Of a stretch of 64,000 nt of DNA, positions 32,223 through 47,457 are shown one piece after another. The notes beneath the pieces are model-generated. The model was not told where the DNA came from. It worked only from the letters and a program-made list of their open reading frames with translations, and did no database searches. Positions within the stretch are counted from its first letter, which is position 1. Every line of letters begins with the position of its first letter. The DNA comes from Obelidium mucronatum. Lineage: Eukaryota > Chytridiomycota > Chytridiomycetes > Chytridiales > Chytriomycetaceae. The stretch spans positions 124,001 to 188,000 of the forward strand of contig JAIVFH010000066.1 in the NCBI GenBank assembly GCA_025765595.1. The letters are read 5' to 3'. The translations under genes and the position numbers were made by a program.

Positions 32223-33080
32223 TCACACTTGAACATAGCGCTGCAAATGTATCGTCAGATGCATTTTTAGAGCAGTTTTTTCAATCGCTTCCAACAGATT
32301 CCACTCCTGCAACGAATCTCTCAAAAACAACGATTTCTGGTGCTGTGGTATTCCCACTGCCTCTGCCATTAATCCAGAATAATTGAACTCCCCATTTCCT
32401 TGATAGAACATGTTCAAGATATCCGATTTGATATATCCACCAGACTGTTGCTCAATACGGAAATCCATAATCATTGGCTCTTGACCACAGTTTGACGAGT
32501 TTGTTGTGCAATCAGAAGACAAAGAAGTCTAGAGTATCAAAGCTTTCGTGTTGATTGTGTCGTTGGTCAACTGAGACAGGAGTGTGAGATGACAGTCTTT
32601 CGTGGCAATATAGACAGTTATTCTTAAGACGTAAGACGAAAAAAGTTCAAAAGTTGGTATATGAACAACTCCATCGCATCTGGTTGGATTGTTTTCTGTT
32701 GGACCATACTGATGCGTCTTAATAAAGTAGCGAGTAATTTAACTTCCATCACTGACATCACAAGTGAATCCTGTTTGGATTCCGCTCTTTTTTGGTGAAA
32801 AGGATCTGTGGAACTGACTTTCATCAAGACCAGCTTTAACGTGTTGAATGAGAAAGAACTTCTCCACGGCATCCAGAATCACTTGGGCATTCCCATCCAA
32901 ACAGCAAGCTATCTTTAGGAGAAGGGCATCGGAGCTGCTGGTCTTGGATTGGCAAGTTGATGATATGGTCGTTGTCCATCAAGTCAGTTTGAGCGCATAC
33001 TTCGCCAAGCGTTTCTTGTACTTCTTTCCAAGTTGGAGAAAAAATGGAGAAAGTGGAAGACTTGCAGCAAAATATTGATG
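32223..33080 (-). pseudogene. Degraded gene of an uncharacterised family
   Basis: On the minus strand, pieces of one protein appear in successive frames. In N- to C-terminal order these are AVEKFFLIQHVKAGLDESQF, RYFIKTHQYGPTENNP, DAMELFIYQLL, IATKDCHLTLLSQLTND and SDCTTNSSNCG...MIMDFRI. At least two frameshifts and one in-frame TAG (at 32753-32755) separate them, and no introns restore the frame. I recall the KTHQ-x-G-x-T and ATKDCHLTLLS type blocks as belonging to a family of uncharacterised eukaryotic proteins often found in multi-copy sets, but cannot name it. The gene has no intact frame longer than about 100 codons, so I call it dead. Confidence 0.5.
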
Positions 33081-33208
33081 AGTTGAAGCGAATTCAAAAG
33101 ATTGAAAGAAAATGAATGAGACTCTATCAAGCTGAAAAAAGAACTTAAGATTTTTACTGTTGTTACGAAGTACTGAAAATCAAGATGTCAAACTTTTCTT
33201 TTTTTCAT

Positions 33209-36200
33209 TCAGAGATCCATCTTGTAGTGACAATCTACGCACACCAATTTTCGGCCCGTAGTAACGGAAAACTTATCTCCGCCACATGCAATACACCCAT
33301 AGAGCTCTTCCTCTCGTTCAACTTCAACACCATCGGCGGTTTCTTTCGAAGCCAACTTCCTCGGAAGGCTGACAAACAAATTTCCATGGGATGTAGACGG
33401 GCTTTGAGGCAAACTATTTGCACCAACACTTGGAGGTCCTTCAGTAATCAGACTGTGTGCACTCTGAAAGGCACCTCTCCTGAGATTGTCCTGGGACCGC
33501 TTGCTGGCCAGTTTGTTTGGAGAAGTCCCTGTATCGAGCGTTGGATTGGATTTTAATGGCACTGTAATCGCTTTCGTAGGACTTAATCGATTTTGCGATA
33601 TTGATGTCGCAGGTTGAGACGACGTCGCCTCGTTTGGAGTGGGTCGCGTGTGGGCATCGACGGTATTTCCACGTATTCGCGTAAGAAGTCCACTAATTAG
33701 GCCAGGAGCAGGAGCGCTACCAGGTGCTGTCACTCCAGGAGCACCAGACGGTACACTTAAAGCCGCGGTGGTCGAAACCGTCGCATTCGCGGTGTCTGGG
33801 ACTGGTGGTTTAGCCGAAGTAGACTTGGCATGTGTCCTCATCTTGAGAGATTCCAAAAAGGAAGTTTTGATGTTAGCCGCACTAAGAGCATTGGACAGGC
33901 TTGGCGTAGCGGTTGAGCCTGTTGTAAAGGCGTCACTAATTGTATTGGTGCGAGTGATTGAGCGAGACAGACTGTTTGGCAGGTCCGGGGAATTATTGTT
34001 AAGTAGAGGTCCAGTGGAATAGGACCGACGCCGTGAAGATGGAGACCTAGGGGACATGGGCACTCCAAGCGATCCATCGGTCGTTGGAGATATTAAAACT
34101 GCGGGCACTGCTGAAATAGGGGGTCTTTCTTTTGCTGTTGATACTTTTGCTCTGAAGTAAATATCTTTGGCGGATGTTCCAAAAACATTTTCCAATGCGG
34201 CCGATGAGTCTACGTTATTCTTCCTCCTTCTCAGAGAGAGGCCATCAATAGTAGGGCTAATAGAAGGCGAAGTTTCATCCAAATTAGGAGGGGCAACCAG
34301 CAACAAGTCAGTTTGAATTGGAGGAGCGGCAAACTTGCGCTTTTCAGATAAACTTCTCCCCACGCCACGCGACAATGACTTCGTCCTCGTTAAGTCCGAT
34401 GCGAAATCAAGCGACGCCACAGTTTCAACCTGAACGTCTGGAACAGCCCCTTTGTTCATATGCTGTTGCTGCTGTTGATGCCAAAATGGAAGTTCATTTT
34501 CGTAGATATGGATATTGCCCATCATATCTGTGACGAAAATAAATGCTCCAGCGAGATGTCCGCTCCCACTGGCTGTTTCCAAACCCAGGACAGTCCTTAT
34601 AACTGGCGGAGCAAATATTGCGTTTGATATGCTGCAATCAGCCCCTGCGAATCTTTCATATTGCCCAAATCGATTCTGATCCCAATGCATTAATCCACTT
34701 ATAACTCCACTCAACGAGCTCTTTCCACCAACAGCAGTCACAACGCCGGCCGCTGTACTAAACTCGCCTTCTTTGTCTTCAAAACTTTTTCCATATGCTA
34801 GAGCAACGGTCGGACCTACCGGACCCCCTGCCCGTATGGTATTGATGGCCATAGCGGCAGACGATACGTTCGAACTGCTGTTAGGATCCAAATCCCACAT
34901 GTAGACTCTAGAATCTTCACTACCACATATAGCAAATCTTCCGTCTTGGCTAGCCACTGCTCGCATACACCCCATAGTTCGGATATCAGGCCCACGATAT
35001 CGCCTGACCAGGCTTTTATCCCGCAGATTGAACAAGCGAACACGAGAGTCGGTTGCTGTGACCAGAATATAACCACTTCCGGCATCTTCCCCCGCGTCAT
35101 CATGTGCGCTCGAGCCGAGTTTCTTCCCGAAGCCACTTGACAGGCTTTCTATTCCGGTAACACGAAAAGACCGAGAATTTGACATTGGGACTAAATCCAC
35201 CCGGGTGTTATATTTCAACTCATTAAATTCATGGAAGTAGAGACTTCCTTCTGTCGTTCCTGTTATGACAAGGCTGCCATCAAGACTGAATTCGAGGGCA
35301 GTAATGAATGGAGTGTAAGATGCACTTCCAGGAACATTTGCGCTTCCGGCATTAACTGCTGCAGATTCTGGTATATTGGATGCAGTTGACGAAGTTGGAA
35401 TTGTCGATGTACTTTTTGACAGGAGGACCCAGTGCTTCACCCGCCTTTCGGAAATGCTCCATAGACGGAGACGAGCATGGGATGTCGAGCCACCACCAGA
35501 TATGAAATGGTGATCGTCTGTAGGATGAAACCGAACGGCACTAACGGGTGTATCATGGACAAATACTTTAAGGCAAGGCGCGCTGCGAAGATGCCAGAGG
35601 CGAACGGTTTTGTCGGCGCTATTTCCCCACATTAAAAAAGAGAACAGAATGGCCACCAAACATACCTGGCGGTAGCTACAAAATTCGACTTTGACCACGC
35701 CAGATCCAGTATTGCTGCGGTATGTCCATGATATGTACGATGAGCGACTGGGGATATTATCTGGGTATAGTGCGGTAGATTCGAGGTATGTTGTTTATCA
35801 AGAGAGGGAGCAGGCGGTATTTCAGGGGCCTCAGTTTTGGCTAGAGATGTTGACGATCGTTTCGAAGCCAAATTTGGTACAGTTTTAACATTCAAGTTTT
35901 TGGTCGGGTTCTTACTGAAGTCGGAAATATTGCTTGGTCTTGGAGACAACGGAACATCGCTTGGCGGGTTTATCGATTTCCCACAAACAATCCAAACACG
36001 TAAGATACAATCGGCGCCAGCTGTAGCCAAGAACTGTCCTCCATTCGAGAATTTCATAGCAAGGATCGATCCCGAAACTGGTATATGGGGATGATCAGGA
36101 TCGTTTGGAGCTGCAACAAATGGAAGAGCCCCCTGCGCTACAGCACTAGGCAATGGAACATTGTGGACTCCTGATGAATTTGCCGTTATCAGCTGAACTT

Positions 36201-37204
36201 TTTTCAAGCGGGATAATTCCACATGATTCTTGTTCTTTGCCTTAACGTTGATGTAGCCTGCGTTTGTCGCTTTTCTTCCTTTCCTTCCATATCCAGCATA
36301 TTGTGAATTATCATCATCTTCATCGGCTTCTCCGTCAGCTATAGAGGGCCTCGCACTGCCAGGCTGCCCCCTGCGGGATAGTTTAAACCCAATTTGCTGT
36401 GAATTTGATGGTTGTAACTGCGATACCTTCGCCTTTAAAGCCAGTGATCAGTCGTTCATGGTTGATCAGCACAAAATGACTCACAGATTTTTGACCAAAT
36501 CCCAGCTTTTGAAAGTACGATGGTTTCTTTTTGACTGAATTCTCTGTTGAAGTATTGCCGGTGGATGTAGATGAATGCATAGAAGCAGCTTCGGCATCTC
36601 GTTTAGGAGATGGAATCGAAGGGCTTTTGGATTTCAGTTCCAACGTAGCTTTTTTGCTGGGAAGAGGTGATGCAGGTCGATGAAGCTCTGACTCTGTTGG
36701 ATTGAAGGCAAGAGGATTATTCGCATCCATGGGAATAGATGGCGTTCTTTTACGAGTGGTAGCACGAGGCACACTGGCTGTTCCCGAAGAGTCTGAATCA
36801 TGATCGTTCCAAGGCTGTTGATTAAGAGCGGACTTTGAACGTATTCTCCCAATTAAAGACTCCGTCATTTGTGAATCAAAAAAGAGAGAGTTTGGTCGTG
36901 CCGGAGCTGCTTTTCTCAATGTATTTTGATGGTCGAGCTCCTTTGATGACGAGTCTGCACCCATTTCCACACTTGCTGTTGACAAGTCTTGGGTGGTTCC
37001 TTCGCCTAGTTCGTCATCGGAAGCGTCTTCCTCCTCTTCTTCTTCATCTTCGTCGCTGTTGTAATAGTCCAAATGATCGTCATCGTATGGGTGATTGTCA
37101 GTTTTGGGGGGGTTGTGGTGAGCAGCATCTGGATCGCCGTCGCTGTCGCTGGAGCCGCCTTCGTCCGGACTTATCGTAGCATCTGCCAGAGGCGAGTGAG
37201 TCAT
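33209..37204 (-). CDS. WD40-repeat protein (WDR44-like), acidic N-terminus
   Basis: Three exons (37204-36485, 36417-35666, 35618-33209) join to 1,293 residues. The N-terminal 270 residues are disordered, with an acidic DEDEEEEEED run and a Ser/Pro-rich stretch. WD repeats follow: FLATAGADCILRVW, SADKTVRLWHLRSAP, HARLRLWS, YILVTATDSRVRLFNL and FAICGSEDSRVYMWDL. The order of an acidic N-terminus, a basic hinge and a split beta-propeller resembles WDR44/Rab11-binding proteins and their fungal relatives, which act in vesicle traffic. A long Ser/Thr-rich region follows, then a C-terminal pair of CxxC motifs (CIAC, CVDC) that could bind zinc. The first intron was placed at a GTGAGT donor because reading through gives a premature TAA. 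Confidence 0.75.
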
Positions 37205-37490
37205 CCTAACGGGATTCCTGGTCAGCGAAGTTAGGTTGGCCCAATTTCTAACTTGTTTGGGGTCTTACTCGCTCGGGGTTTGGACAGTTGACAGCAACAT
37301 GCTCACAGCTCGGCGTCCGATTGAAAGCGAATATTCCAACGCGGTCTTTGGAGTGCTTGAGCTGCCAGACGGTGGCGAAGAGAGGCGGGAAGCTATTTTA
37401 GAATCTTTGTCAATAAAACCAGAAACGTACACTCTCCACTTCTCCACACCACCAAACACCGCTTACCTCCTCCACCCACAGACGCTCCAG

Positions 37491-40569
<3,079 letters not shown>

Positions 40570-40800
40570 ATTGATGGAGTGATGTTTGGTGATGAAAAGA
40601 TCTGTTTTTAACTTGTTGATTTTCAATTCCCTGTTTTATTGTTTCTTGAAAGTATATCTACATTGTTATATTTTTTGGAGTTTGTGTGCGAGAGTCTAGG
40701 AAATTGTCAAGAATCAAGAATATCCTCAAAACACACAGATCTTAGCGACGCCGGGTTCGCATTCCACACAGCTTATAGAAAATCCGCTCGCCAAATCAAT

Positions 40801-42502
40801 ATGAGTAATGAAAGTATCAGGAACAAAGGAGTAAGCATCTGACAGTCCCCTTAGCTCATCTGATTGAGTTTTGCAGGCAAATAGCAGCTACTTCGACGAG
40901 TCCCTAGATATGACAGATGAATCTGCGGATGAAGGTAGAAATGATTCTGCAGACGAAGAGGACGACCATCAGTTTCAGGGAAAGAGTCGTGATACTTCAA
41001 ATAATCCACGTAAGTCAAGCAAACGCGTTTTAGTCTTTGACAGACCTTACAAAAACCAGCACGAGGAGATACTCCACCCTCGCAAATGTCTGAAAGTGAG
41101 GGCGATTATGTTGAAGGTGATGATGATGATGAAGAAGATGATATGGTACGACCGAAAACGGAGTGGTTAGGTGGATGTTCACTGACGCCGCACTTTTATC
41201 GCGACCTCAGAGCGCGACACATGATTCCGTTCATTCTGAAAGGCACGAAAAGTCGAGTCGTCTCCACCCACAACAACAGCTCTCAGCCAGTGCAAATGCA
41301 ATCCATAACTTAACACCAAAAGATTCCTCACATGCCCTATCCAAATCTAAATCAGATACTCTTCAAGGTCCTCCAAAAAATGCGCAACAGCAAAGAGGAG
41401 AGATTGATCGTGATTTGAAGCGGGATACAAAGGTTTGAGCTTGATGAGGTCATTGGCGCAAACGTGAATTCAATCTTTTCAGCACGATGGGCGCCGAATG
41501 GCCGAAGAAGAGTCAGCGGATCATGATTTGATCACTGGAGATGATGACGAAGAAGAGGACGATGAAGATGACGATGAGATTTCCGCAGCTGCGTATGGTG
41601 TCAAAGAGTTGAGTGACAATTGAACATGAGTGTGGGGTAACATATTTCCTTATTTCAGCAACCCATCGTTCAAAGATAGCTCTCTGAGTGAAGAAATGAA
41701 GGAAATCTTTCAATATATTTCACGCTACCATCCACAGGAGATCGAGTTAGAGCCACAACTTCAATGCTTCATTCCAGAGTTTATTCCTGCTATTGGAGAT
41801 ATCGATGCTTTTATAAAGGTTTGAAAAAATGTTTTTCAGATGGGCTTGGTTTTTTGACTTTCACTGCAGATATCTCGACCCGACCAAAAACCGGAGGCAC
41901 TGGGTCTAAGTGTATTGGATGAGCCCAGCGGAAAGCAGTCAGACCCAACCGTTCTAGATCTTCATTTAAGGGCAGTCACAAAATCTATTGCCCCCGTTCC
42001 CCAAGTCGTCAGGAGCATTGATAGCATCAGTTTAAGAAGCAATTCTAAACCACTCGATAACTGGATCCGTAACGTTAAAGAGCTGCATGCGGCAAAACCT
42101 GCGCCGGCAGTTCACTATTCCAGACGAATGCCTGACATTGAAGAATTAATGCAAGTTTGGCCAACTGAAATCGAAGAAGCATTGACGACAGTTGAGTTAT
42201 ACAGCTCCCATTCAAATCTGTTCGGGGTTAATAACGTTCATACATAGCTAAAACTCCCTACTTCTGAGTTGGAAATTTCGTTGTCATCTTTTGCGAGGCT
42301 ATTAACTGCCATTTTGGATATTCCCACGCCATCTCCGCAGCAACAGCAGCAGCAAAGAGAAAGTTCAAAAAGGAAACAGAGCACCAGCACAATTGAATCT
42401 CTGCATGTCCTGTTTACTTTGTACAGCGAATTCAAAAACTCACAACATTTCCGATCATTTGGCCGATCGGGTTTGGAGCGCGAAGCGGATGGTGCACAAT
42501 AA
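40801..42502 (+). CDS. IFT46: Intraflagellar transport protein 46
   Basis: Eight exons (40801-40830, 40877-41009, 41060-41145, 41211-41432, 41483-41607, 41659-41818, 41870-42190, 42248-42502) join to 443 residues. The N-terminal half is acidic and disordered, as in known IFT46 proteins. The C-terminal half is the conserved domain: IFQYISRYHPQEIELEPQL, FIPEFIPAIGDIDAFIKI, GLSVLDEPS, LDNWIRNVKELH, MPDIEELMQVWP and LFTLYSEFKNSQHF. IFT46 is a core subunit of IFT complex B and is needed to carry outer dynein arms into the flagellum. Its presence, together with the NDPK gene at the right end, marks the organism as flagellated. The C-terminal Gln run is a small lineage expansion. Confidence 0.92.
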
Positions 42503-42638
42503 AAATGAAATATTTAACGGGTTTATTGACCAAATTGTTCAACACATATTTAACTTGTGTTTGAATATTTCCAGACAGTTTTTATACAATAATGATTTTA
42601 TATTATTATTTATTTACTTTTATTTACCTTTCGAAAAT

Positions 42639-43806
42639 ATGCATTCACATCCGACACAAATCAACGAGGTGCGGTGACACACACGGCGCCAGGCGGCCTG
42701 CTAAAATGCATTCAATTAATGCATATGTTCGCGCAATCTAACGGGGCATTGTTTGGATAACAGGAGTTTAATCCCGAAGCTGTGTTTGACCCAAGCTCGG
42801 ATAAAGACCAGGACAAAGACTCAAAAAAGCGAAAACAATTGGACGAAGACGCTGAGTCAGAAAAGAAGCCTGAGCCACCACGAAAGAAGTTTAACTCATC
42901 AATATACATCACAAATCTGCCACTTGATGTCACAATCGAAGAAATGAAGGAAGTGTTCACAAAGTATGGAATTATTATGGAGGACATTGCGACGGGGCTG
43001 CCGCGAATCAAGCTATACACGAATGAGAAGGGGGAGTTCAAAGGGGATGCTCTAGTCACTTATTTCAAAGAGGAATCTGTCAAGTTGGCGGTAGATTTGA
43101 TGGATGATAGCGATTTCAGGTTCGGGGAAAATTCGAAGATTCGCGTGAGCCATGCGGTTTTCAAAGAGAAGGAACGACCGCCATCTGACGGCCCAAAGAA
43201 AATTGACAAGAAGAAGGCTCAGAAAAAGATTCAAAATTTACAAAAGTGAGTTTTTTCATCGGGCTGTTTTGTTAGGGCTTTGACGCGGTTTTTGTTTAGA
43301 AAATTGGATTGGTTCGAGGAAGAGGCGGGAAAAAAATCAGACAAATTCAGTAAGATAGTTATTTTGAAGCATATGTTTACAAAGCAGGAGATTGATGTGA
43401 GTAGTTTTCCGTTTACATCCTTGCCCTATTGAGGTCTCCCAATCGTTAGGAAGATCCAACTCTGCTGATCGATTTGAAGGAAGAAGTTCGAGAAGAGTGC
43501 GAAAAATTGGGAGAAGTCACAAACGTAGTTATGTACGATCATTCAGATGACGGGGTCATTACAGTGAGATTCAGAGACACCGAAGCCGCAACCAAATGTG
43601 TTGAAGTATGACATTTCTATTTCCTCGACTTAATTTAATGTATTCTTCAGAAAAACAACAACCGTTTCTTTGGAGGCCGACGAATTCTGGCATATCACTT
43701 CGATGGGAAGGAAAAGTTCAAGGAAACTAAAACAGCCGCCGAGATTCAAGCTGAAGAAGAAAAGCGCTTGGCAGCTTTTGAAAACTGGCTGGAAGAAAAC
43801 CATTGA
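42639..43806 (+). CDS. Tat-SF1/Cus2-like U2 snRNP splicing factor
   Basis: Five exons (42639-42668, 42764-43245, 43300-43396, 43450-43605, 43651-43806) give 306 residues. The first exon (MHSHPTQINE) joins in phase to EFNPEAVFDP. A Lys/Glu-rich stretch precedes RRM1 (SSIYITNLPLDVTIEEMKEVF...KGDALVTYF). A linker with K-rich repeats and KLDWFE follows, then RRM2 (VILKHMFTKQEID...EECEKLGEVTNVVMYDH...GVITVRF) and the ending RRILAYHFDGKEKFKE. This two-RRM layout, with a UHM-like second RRM, is that of yeast Cus2 and human HTATSF1, which help U2 snRNP fold and bind the SF3b subunit. It ends 7 bp from the convergent cystinosin stop. Confidence 0.88.
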
Positions 43807-43813
43807 AGTAAAA

Positions 43814-44554
43814 TCACACTGTATTCTCCAATAAATGGCTCCCTTCATTGGCAATACCAGAAGCCGCCCCTCCACTATCCGTAAACCATACATAATGCTG
43901 AAGAATGAAGAGGAAATCAAAACTCAGCGACTGCAGTCCAAGCGCTAACTTAACGGGATTATCTAACACACTTCGACCCAACCTTGACGAATCGACAAAC
44001 AACTGCCCGACCGACAATACTCCCCCACTTGCGTCAAGTAGAATATTCGTGATAGACCACCCAATTGTGGATTTATTCCTCCAATTTAAAAGCAGCTGAG
44101 GAACGTATTTGATGAGCGAGATTCCCACTTTGACAGACCCCAACAGAGTCAGCCAACTTAAGCCAGGCAAGGCAAACGCTGCGGCAAATATGGCGACAGT
44201 ACAAGTCGGAAGTATTAGTCGTGTGGATGTACTTGTCTTATTTAAGATTGATGTAAACCGAGGCTCTGGGCTGTACCAAAGACTCTGAGCAACCGTCACT
44301 GCACATAAGATCCACGCATGAACAGAGAAACTCAAGTCTTGTATCTGAACATCAGGGCTTTTGAAGACAAAGTAATGGAATCCATTGAAGACGGCATAGC
44401 ACGTGAAACCAAACCAGTTAAGCATCACAAAGTCGATTGAAAGACCGTCGATACTCTTTCGCTGGGCATTTAAAATAACTTGCGGATAAAAGGATATGCT
44501 CCATGCAAGGAAGTAGAGCCAACCAAGGACTTCTGATATAACATCTGTATTCAT
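43814..44554 (-). CDS. Cystinosin-like lysosomal/vacuolar cystine transporter
   Basis: A single exon of 246 residues with seven predicted membrane segments and two PQ-loop motifs: YFLAWSISFYPQVILN near the N-terminus and SLIKYVPQLLLNWRNKST near residue 150. The surrounding text (SIDGLSIDFVMLNWFGF and GWSITNILLDASGGVLS) is typical of cystinosin/Ers1 proteins, which export cystine from lysosome or vacuole together with protons. The long N-glycosylated lumenal N-terminus of human cystinosin is absent; the protein starts directly at the first membrane segment, as in fungal relatives. A tyrosine-based C-terminal lysosomal sorting signal is not obvious. No introns, unlike most neighbours. Confidence 0.92.
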   Translation of the reverse strand: MNTDVISEVLGWLYFLAWSISFYPQVILNAQRKSIDGLSIDFVMLNWFGFTCYAVFNGFHYFVFKSPDVQIQDLSFSVHAWILCAVTVAQSLWYSPEPRFTSILNKTSTSTRLILPTCTVAIFAAAFALPGLSWLTLLGSVKVGISLIKYVPQLLLNWRNKSTIGWSITNILLDASGGVLSVGQLFVDSSRLGRSVLDNPVKLALGLQSLSFDFLFILQHYVWFTDSGGAASGIANEGSHLLENTV

Positions 44555-44655
44555 TTTAATTTCGGAAAATATAAAACATTGTCTTTAAAAACTCAAGCAA
44601 TAAATAATCTAAGGGCTAAGAAACTGCAAAAAAAGAAAATTTTTCAAAGGGGCGT

Positions 44656-47457
44656 CTAGCGCCTTGCTGCAATCGAAGATGTACTAGGTCTTGGAACAGA
44701 AACTCGCGAGCCTGTGGCACTGGGTCTTGAAGTGCCACTTTGAGTCGGACTCCCAGACGGTGGTACATCAGATGGCTTTCCTCCGGATGGTTGAGCCGTT
44801 CCGCTTCCTCCCGAGGGCGAACCCGTAGAATTTCCTGTGGCTGTTGGACCAGCAGGGTTGGGTCTTGGCGTACCGCTTTGAGAAGCGTTACCTGCTGGAA
44901 CATCAGATGGCTTGACTCCCGTTAGTGGAGCAAGTGGAACAGTGAGTGCAGGTCTTTGCGAACCAGTTAGTGTCGCGTTGCCTCCTGGCACATCAGATGG
45001 CTTAACTCCCGATGGTTGCGCAGTCGAATTTCCTGGGGCGGGGGAGCCAGTTGGTCCGGGTCTTTGCGAAACGCTTTGAGTCCCGTTGCCTCCTGGCACA
45101 TCAGATGGCTTAACTCCCGATGGTTGCGCAGTCGAATTTCCTGGGGCAGGTGAGCCAGTTGGTCCGGGTCTTTGCGTTCCGCTTTGAGACGCGTTCCCTG
45201 CTGGCACATCAGATGGCTTGACTCCCGATGGCTGCGCAGTAGAGTTTCCAGGAGCGGGCGAACCAGTTGGTGCGGGTCTTTGTGAAACACTTTGAGTCCC
45301 GTTACCTCCTGGCACATTAGATGGCTTAACTCCCGATGGTTGCGCAGTCGAATTTCCTGGGGCAGGTGAGCCAGTTGGTCCGGGTCTTTGCGTTCCGCTT
45401 TGAGACGCGTTCCCTGCTGGCACATCAGATGGCTTGACTCCCGATGGCTGCGCAGTAGAGTTTCCAGGAGCGGGCGAACCAGTTGGTGCGGGTCTTTGTG
45501 AAACACTTTGAGTCCCGTTACCTCCTGGCACATTAGATGGCTTGACTCCCGATGGCTGCGCAGTCGAATTTCCTGGGGCAGGTGAGCCAGTTGGTCCGGG
45601 TCTTTGCGAGACGCTTTGAGACGCGTTCCCTGCTGGCACTTCAGATGGCTTAACTCCCGATGGCTGAGCAGTCGAATTTCCAGGAGCGGGCGAGCCAGTT
45701 GGTCCGGGTCTTTGCGAAACGCTTTGAGTCCCATTACCTCCTGGCACATTAGATGGCTTGACTCCCGATGGTTGCGCAGTCGAATTTCCTGGGGCAGGTG
45801 AGCCAGTTGGTCCGGGTCTTTGCGAGACGCTTTGAGACGCGTTCCCTGCTGGCACTTCAGATGGCTTAACTCCCGATGGCTGAGCAGTCGAATTTCCAGG
45901 AGCGGGCGAGCCAGTTGGTCCGGGTCTTTGCGAAACGCTTTGAGTCCCATTACCTCCTGGCACATTAGATGGCTTGACTCCCGATGGTTGCGCAGTCGAA
46001 TTTCCTGGGGCAGGTGAGCCAGTTGGTCCGGGTCTTTGCGAGACGCTTTGAGACGCGTTCCCTGCTGGCACTTCAGATGGCTTAACTCCCGATGGCTGAG
46101 CAGTCGAATTTCCAGGAGCGGGCGAGCCAGTTGGTCCGGGTCTTTGCGAAACGCTTTGAGTCCCATTACCTCCTGGCACATTAGATGGCTTGACTCCCGA
46201 TGGTTGCGCAGTCGAATTTCCTGGGGCAGGTGAGCCAGTTGGTCCAGGTCTTTGCGAAACACTTTGAGTCCCGTTACCTGCTGGAACATCAGATGGCTTG
46301 AATCCCGTTGGTGGAGCAAGTGGCCCAGTGGGTGCAGGTCTTTGCGAAACGCTTTGAGACGCGTTCCCTGCTGGCACATCAGAGGGCTTGACTCCAGTGG
46401 GTTGAGCCGTAGAGTTTCCTGGAGCTGGTGAGCCGGTGGGACCAGGTTTTGCCGTACCGCTTTGTGCAGCGCTGCCAGTAGAGTTTCCAGGAGCGGGCGA
46501 ACCAGTTGGTGCGGGTCGTTGCGAAACGCTTTGAGCAGCGCTACCTGTAGAGTTCCCGGGAGCGGGCGAACCAGTGGGATTTGGTCTTGGTGCACCGGGC
46601 TGAGTCGCGTTCCCCGAAGCAGGCACATCGACCAACTTTACTCCAGTTGGTAGAGTAGCAGGAGCAGATCCGCCCGTGGGACTAGGTTTTGGTCCAAAAC
46701 TCTGTGTACCAGTACCTGATGAAGGCTTTGATCCAGAATTTTGAGCAGTGGGATTAGGTTTTGGGCTTTGACTCGAGGCACCGCCACCAGATACTGGACC
46801 AGTTGGGGCAGCAGGTGGACGGGATTGCGCTCCTATGTGATCAGATTTTTTTTTGTAGTTATTGAATAAGAATAGTTAGCTTAATAAAGAGTTTTTTTTT
46901 CTACTTTAAGTTTCTTTTTTTACCTCCAGTGGTAACTTGTCGCGCCACCAAGCGGAAAGCCTTCTGTCTCCCGACATTCGGGTTAGCGACGGAGTTATCG
47001 GAAGCACACAACTGAGGTAAATCAGCGAACTGTATAATTGTTTTTTTTTTGGGTTGTGTTTTTATAAATTCATTTAGATGAATGAAATGTTTGTAATCAC
47101 AAAGAACTTTAGGCACTTACCCAAGTTCTAGCTTCAATAGCGCTGTGATCAGAGCAGTCAGAAGTGGCGGCAGTGCAACCCGATTGAAAAACGCGTCCTG
47201 TCAAAACGACATTGTCGCAAATGGTAGAAACCACATGGACAGGGTTCACTTGGTGGGCTCCAACACCCAGATTCGAGAGCAGTGCATCGACGCAAGCGAC
47301 GGCACAGGGATTAGTTTGTTGGGATAAGAATCCGATAACAGTGTTTACTGGATGGAAGAGAAAACGAAAAAAAAAAAGAAAACATTGAACGCGTCGTCAG
47401 ATCAATAAAACTTGTGGAATATGTTCAGTTGTAATTACCTGAGCCGAGAGACGACAT
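44656..47457 (-). CDS. Repeat-rich Pro/Ser/Thr putative surface protein with Cys-rich head
   Basis: Four exons (47457-47439, 47347-47121, 47029-46924, 46832-44656) join to 842 residues. The N-terminal domain of about 100 residues has a spaced set of six Cys (PCAVAC...ICDN...CTAATSDC...QLC) reminiscent of CFEM-type domains of fungal cell-surface proteins, but the match is loose and there is no clear signal peptide. The remainder is about 18 copies of a 36-residue unit containing PTGSPAPGNST and VPxGNxTQS, each with several N-glycosylation sequons. Such mucin-like repeats are common in wall adhesins. There is no hydrophobic GPI-anchor signal at the C-terminus. A TATATAT element lies about 15-21 bp upstream of the ATG. 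The domain call is inference. Confidence 0.6.
44900..46620. repeat. 108-bp coding minisatellite with 216-bp higher-order unit
   Basis: The repeat array of the surface-protein gene. Basic units of 108 bp (36 codons) are arranged as pairs, so that near-identical 216-bp blocks recur with an exact 216-bp period over 45600-46230. Divergent units flank the homogenised core on both sides. Confidence 0.9.

Noticed and set aside
37236..37490. Upstream extension of cullin-1 by about 60-85 residues
   Set aside because: The extra sequence has no cullin similarity, and the ATG at 37491 gives the standard N-terminus. It is more likely 5' leader.
40840..40876. tRNA-like CTTAGCTCATCTGATTGAG string
   Set aside because: Lies inside an IFT46 intron and cannot be folded into a cloverleaf; it only resembles a B-box/D-arm by chance.
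44900..46620. Possible CRISPR-like array
   Set aside because: The repeats are long, contiguous, coding and eukaryotic; there are no unique spacers of constant length.
44967..46628. A long alternative-frame open reading frame of about 550 codons, plus three identical 65-codon frames on the plus strand
   Set aside because: They are shadows of the 108/216-bp repeat array. Because the unit is a multiple of three, every frame without a stop in one unit stays open through the array. Only the minus frame with the Pro/Ser/Thr repeat joins to upstream exons in phase.
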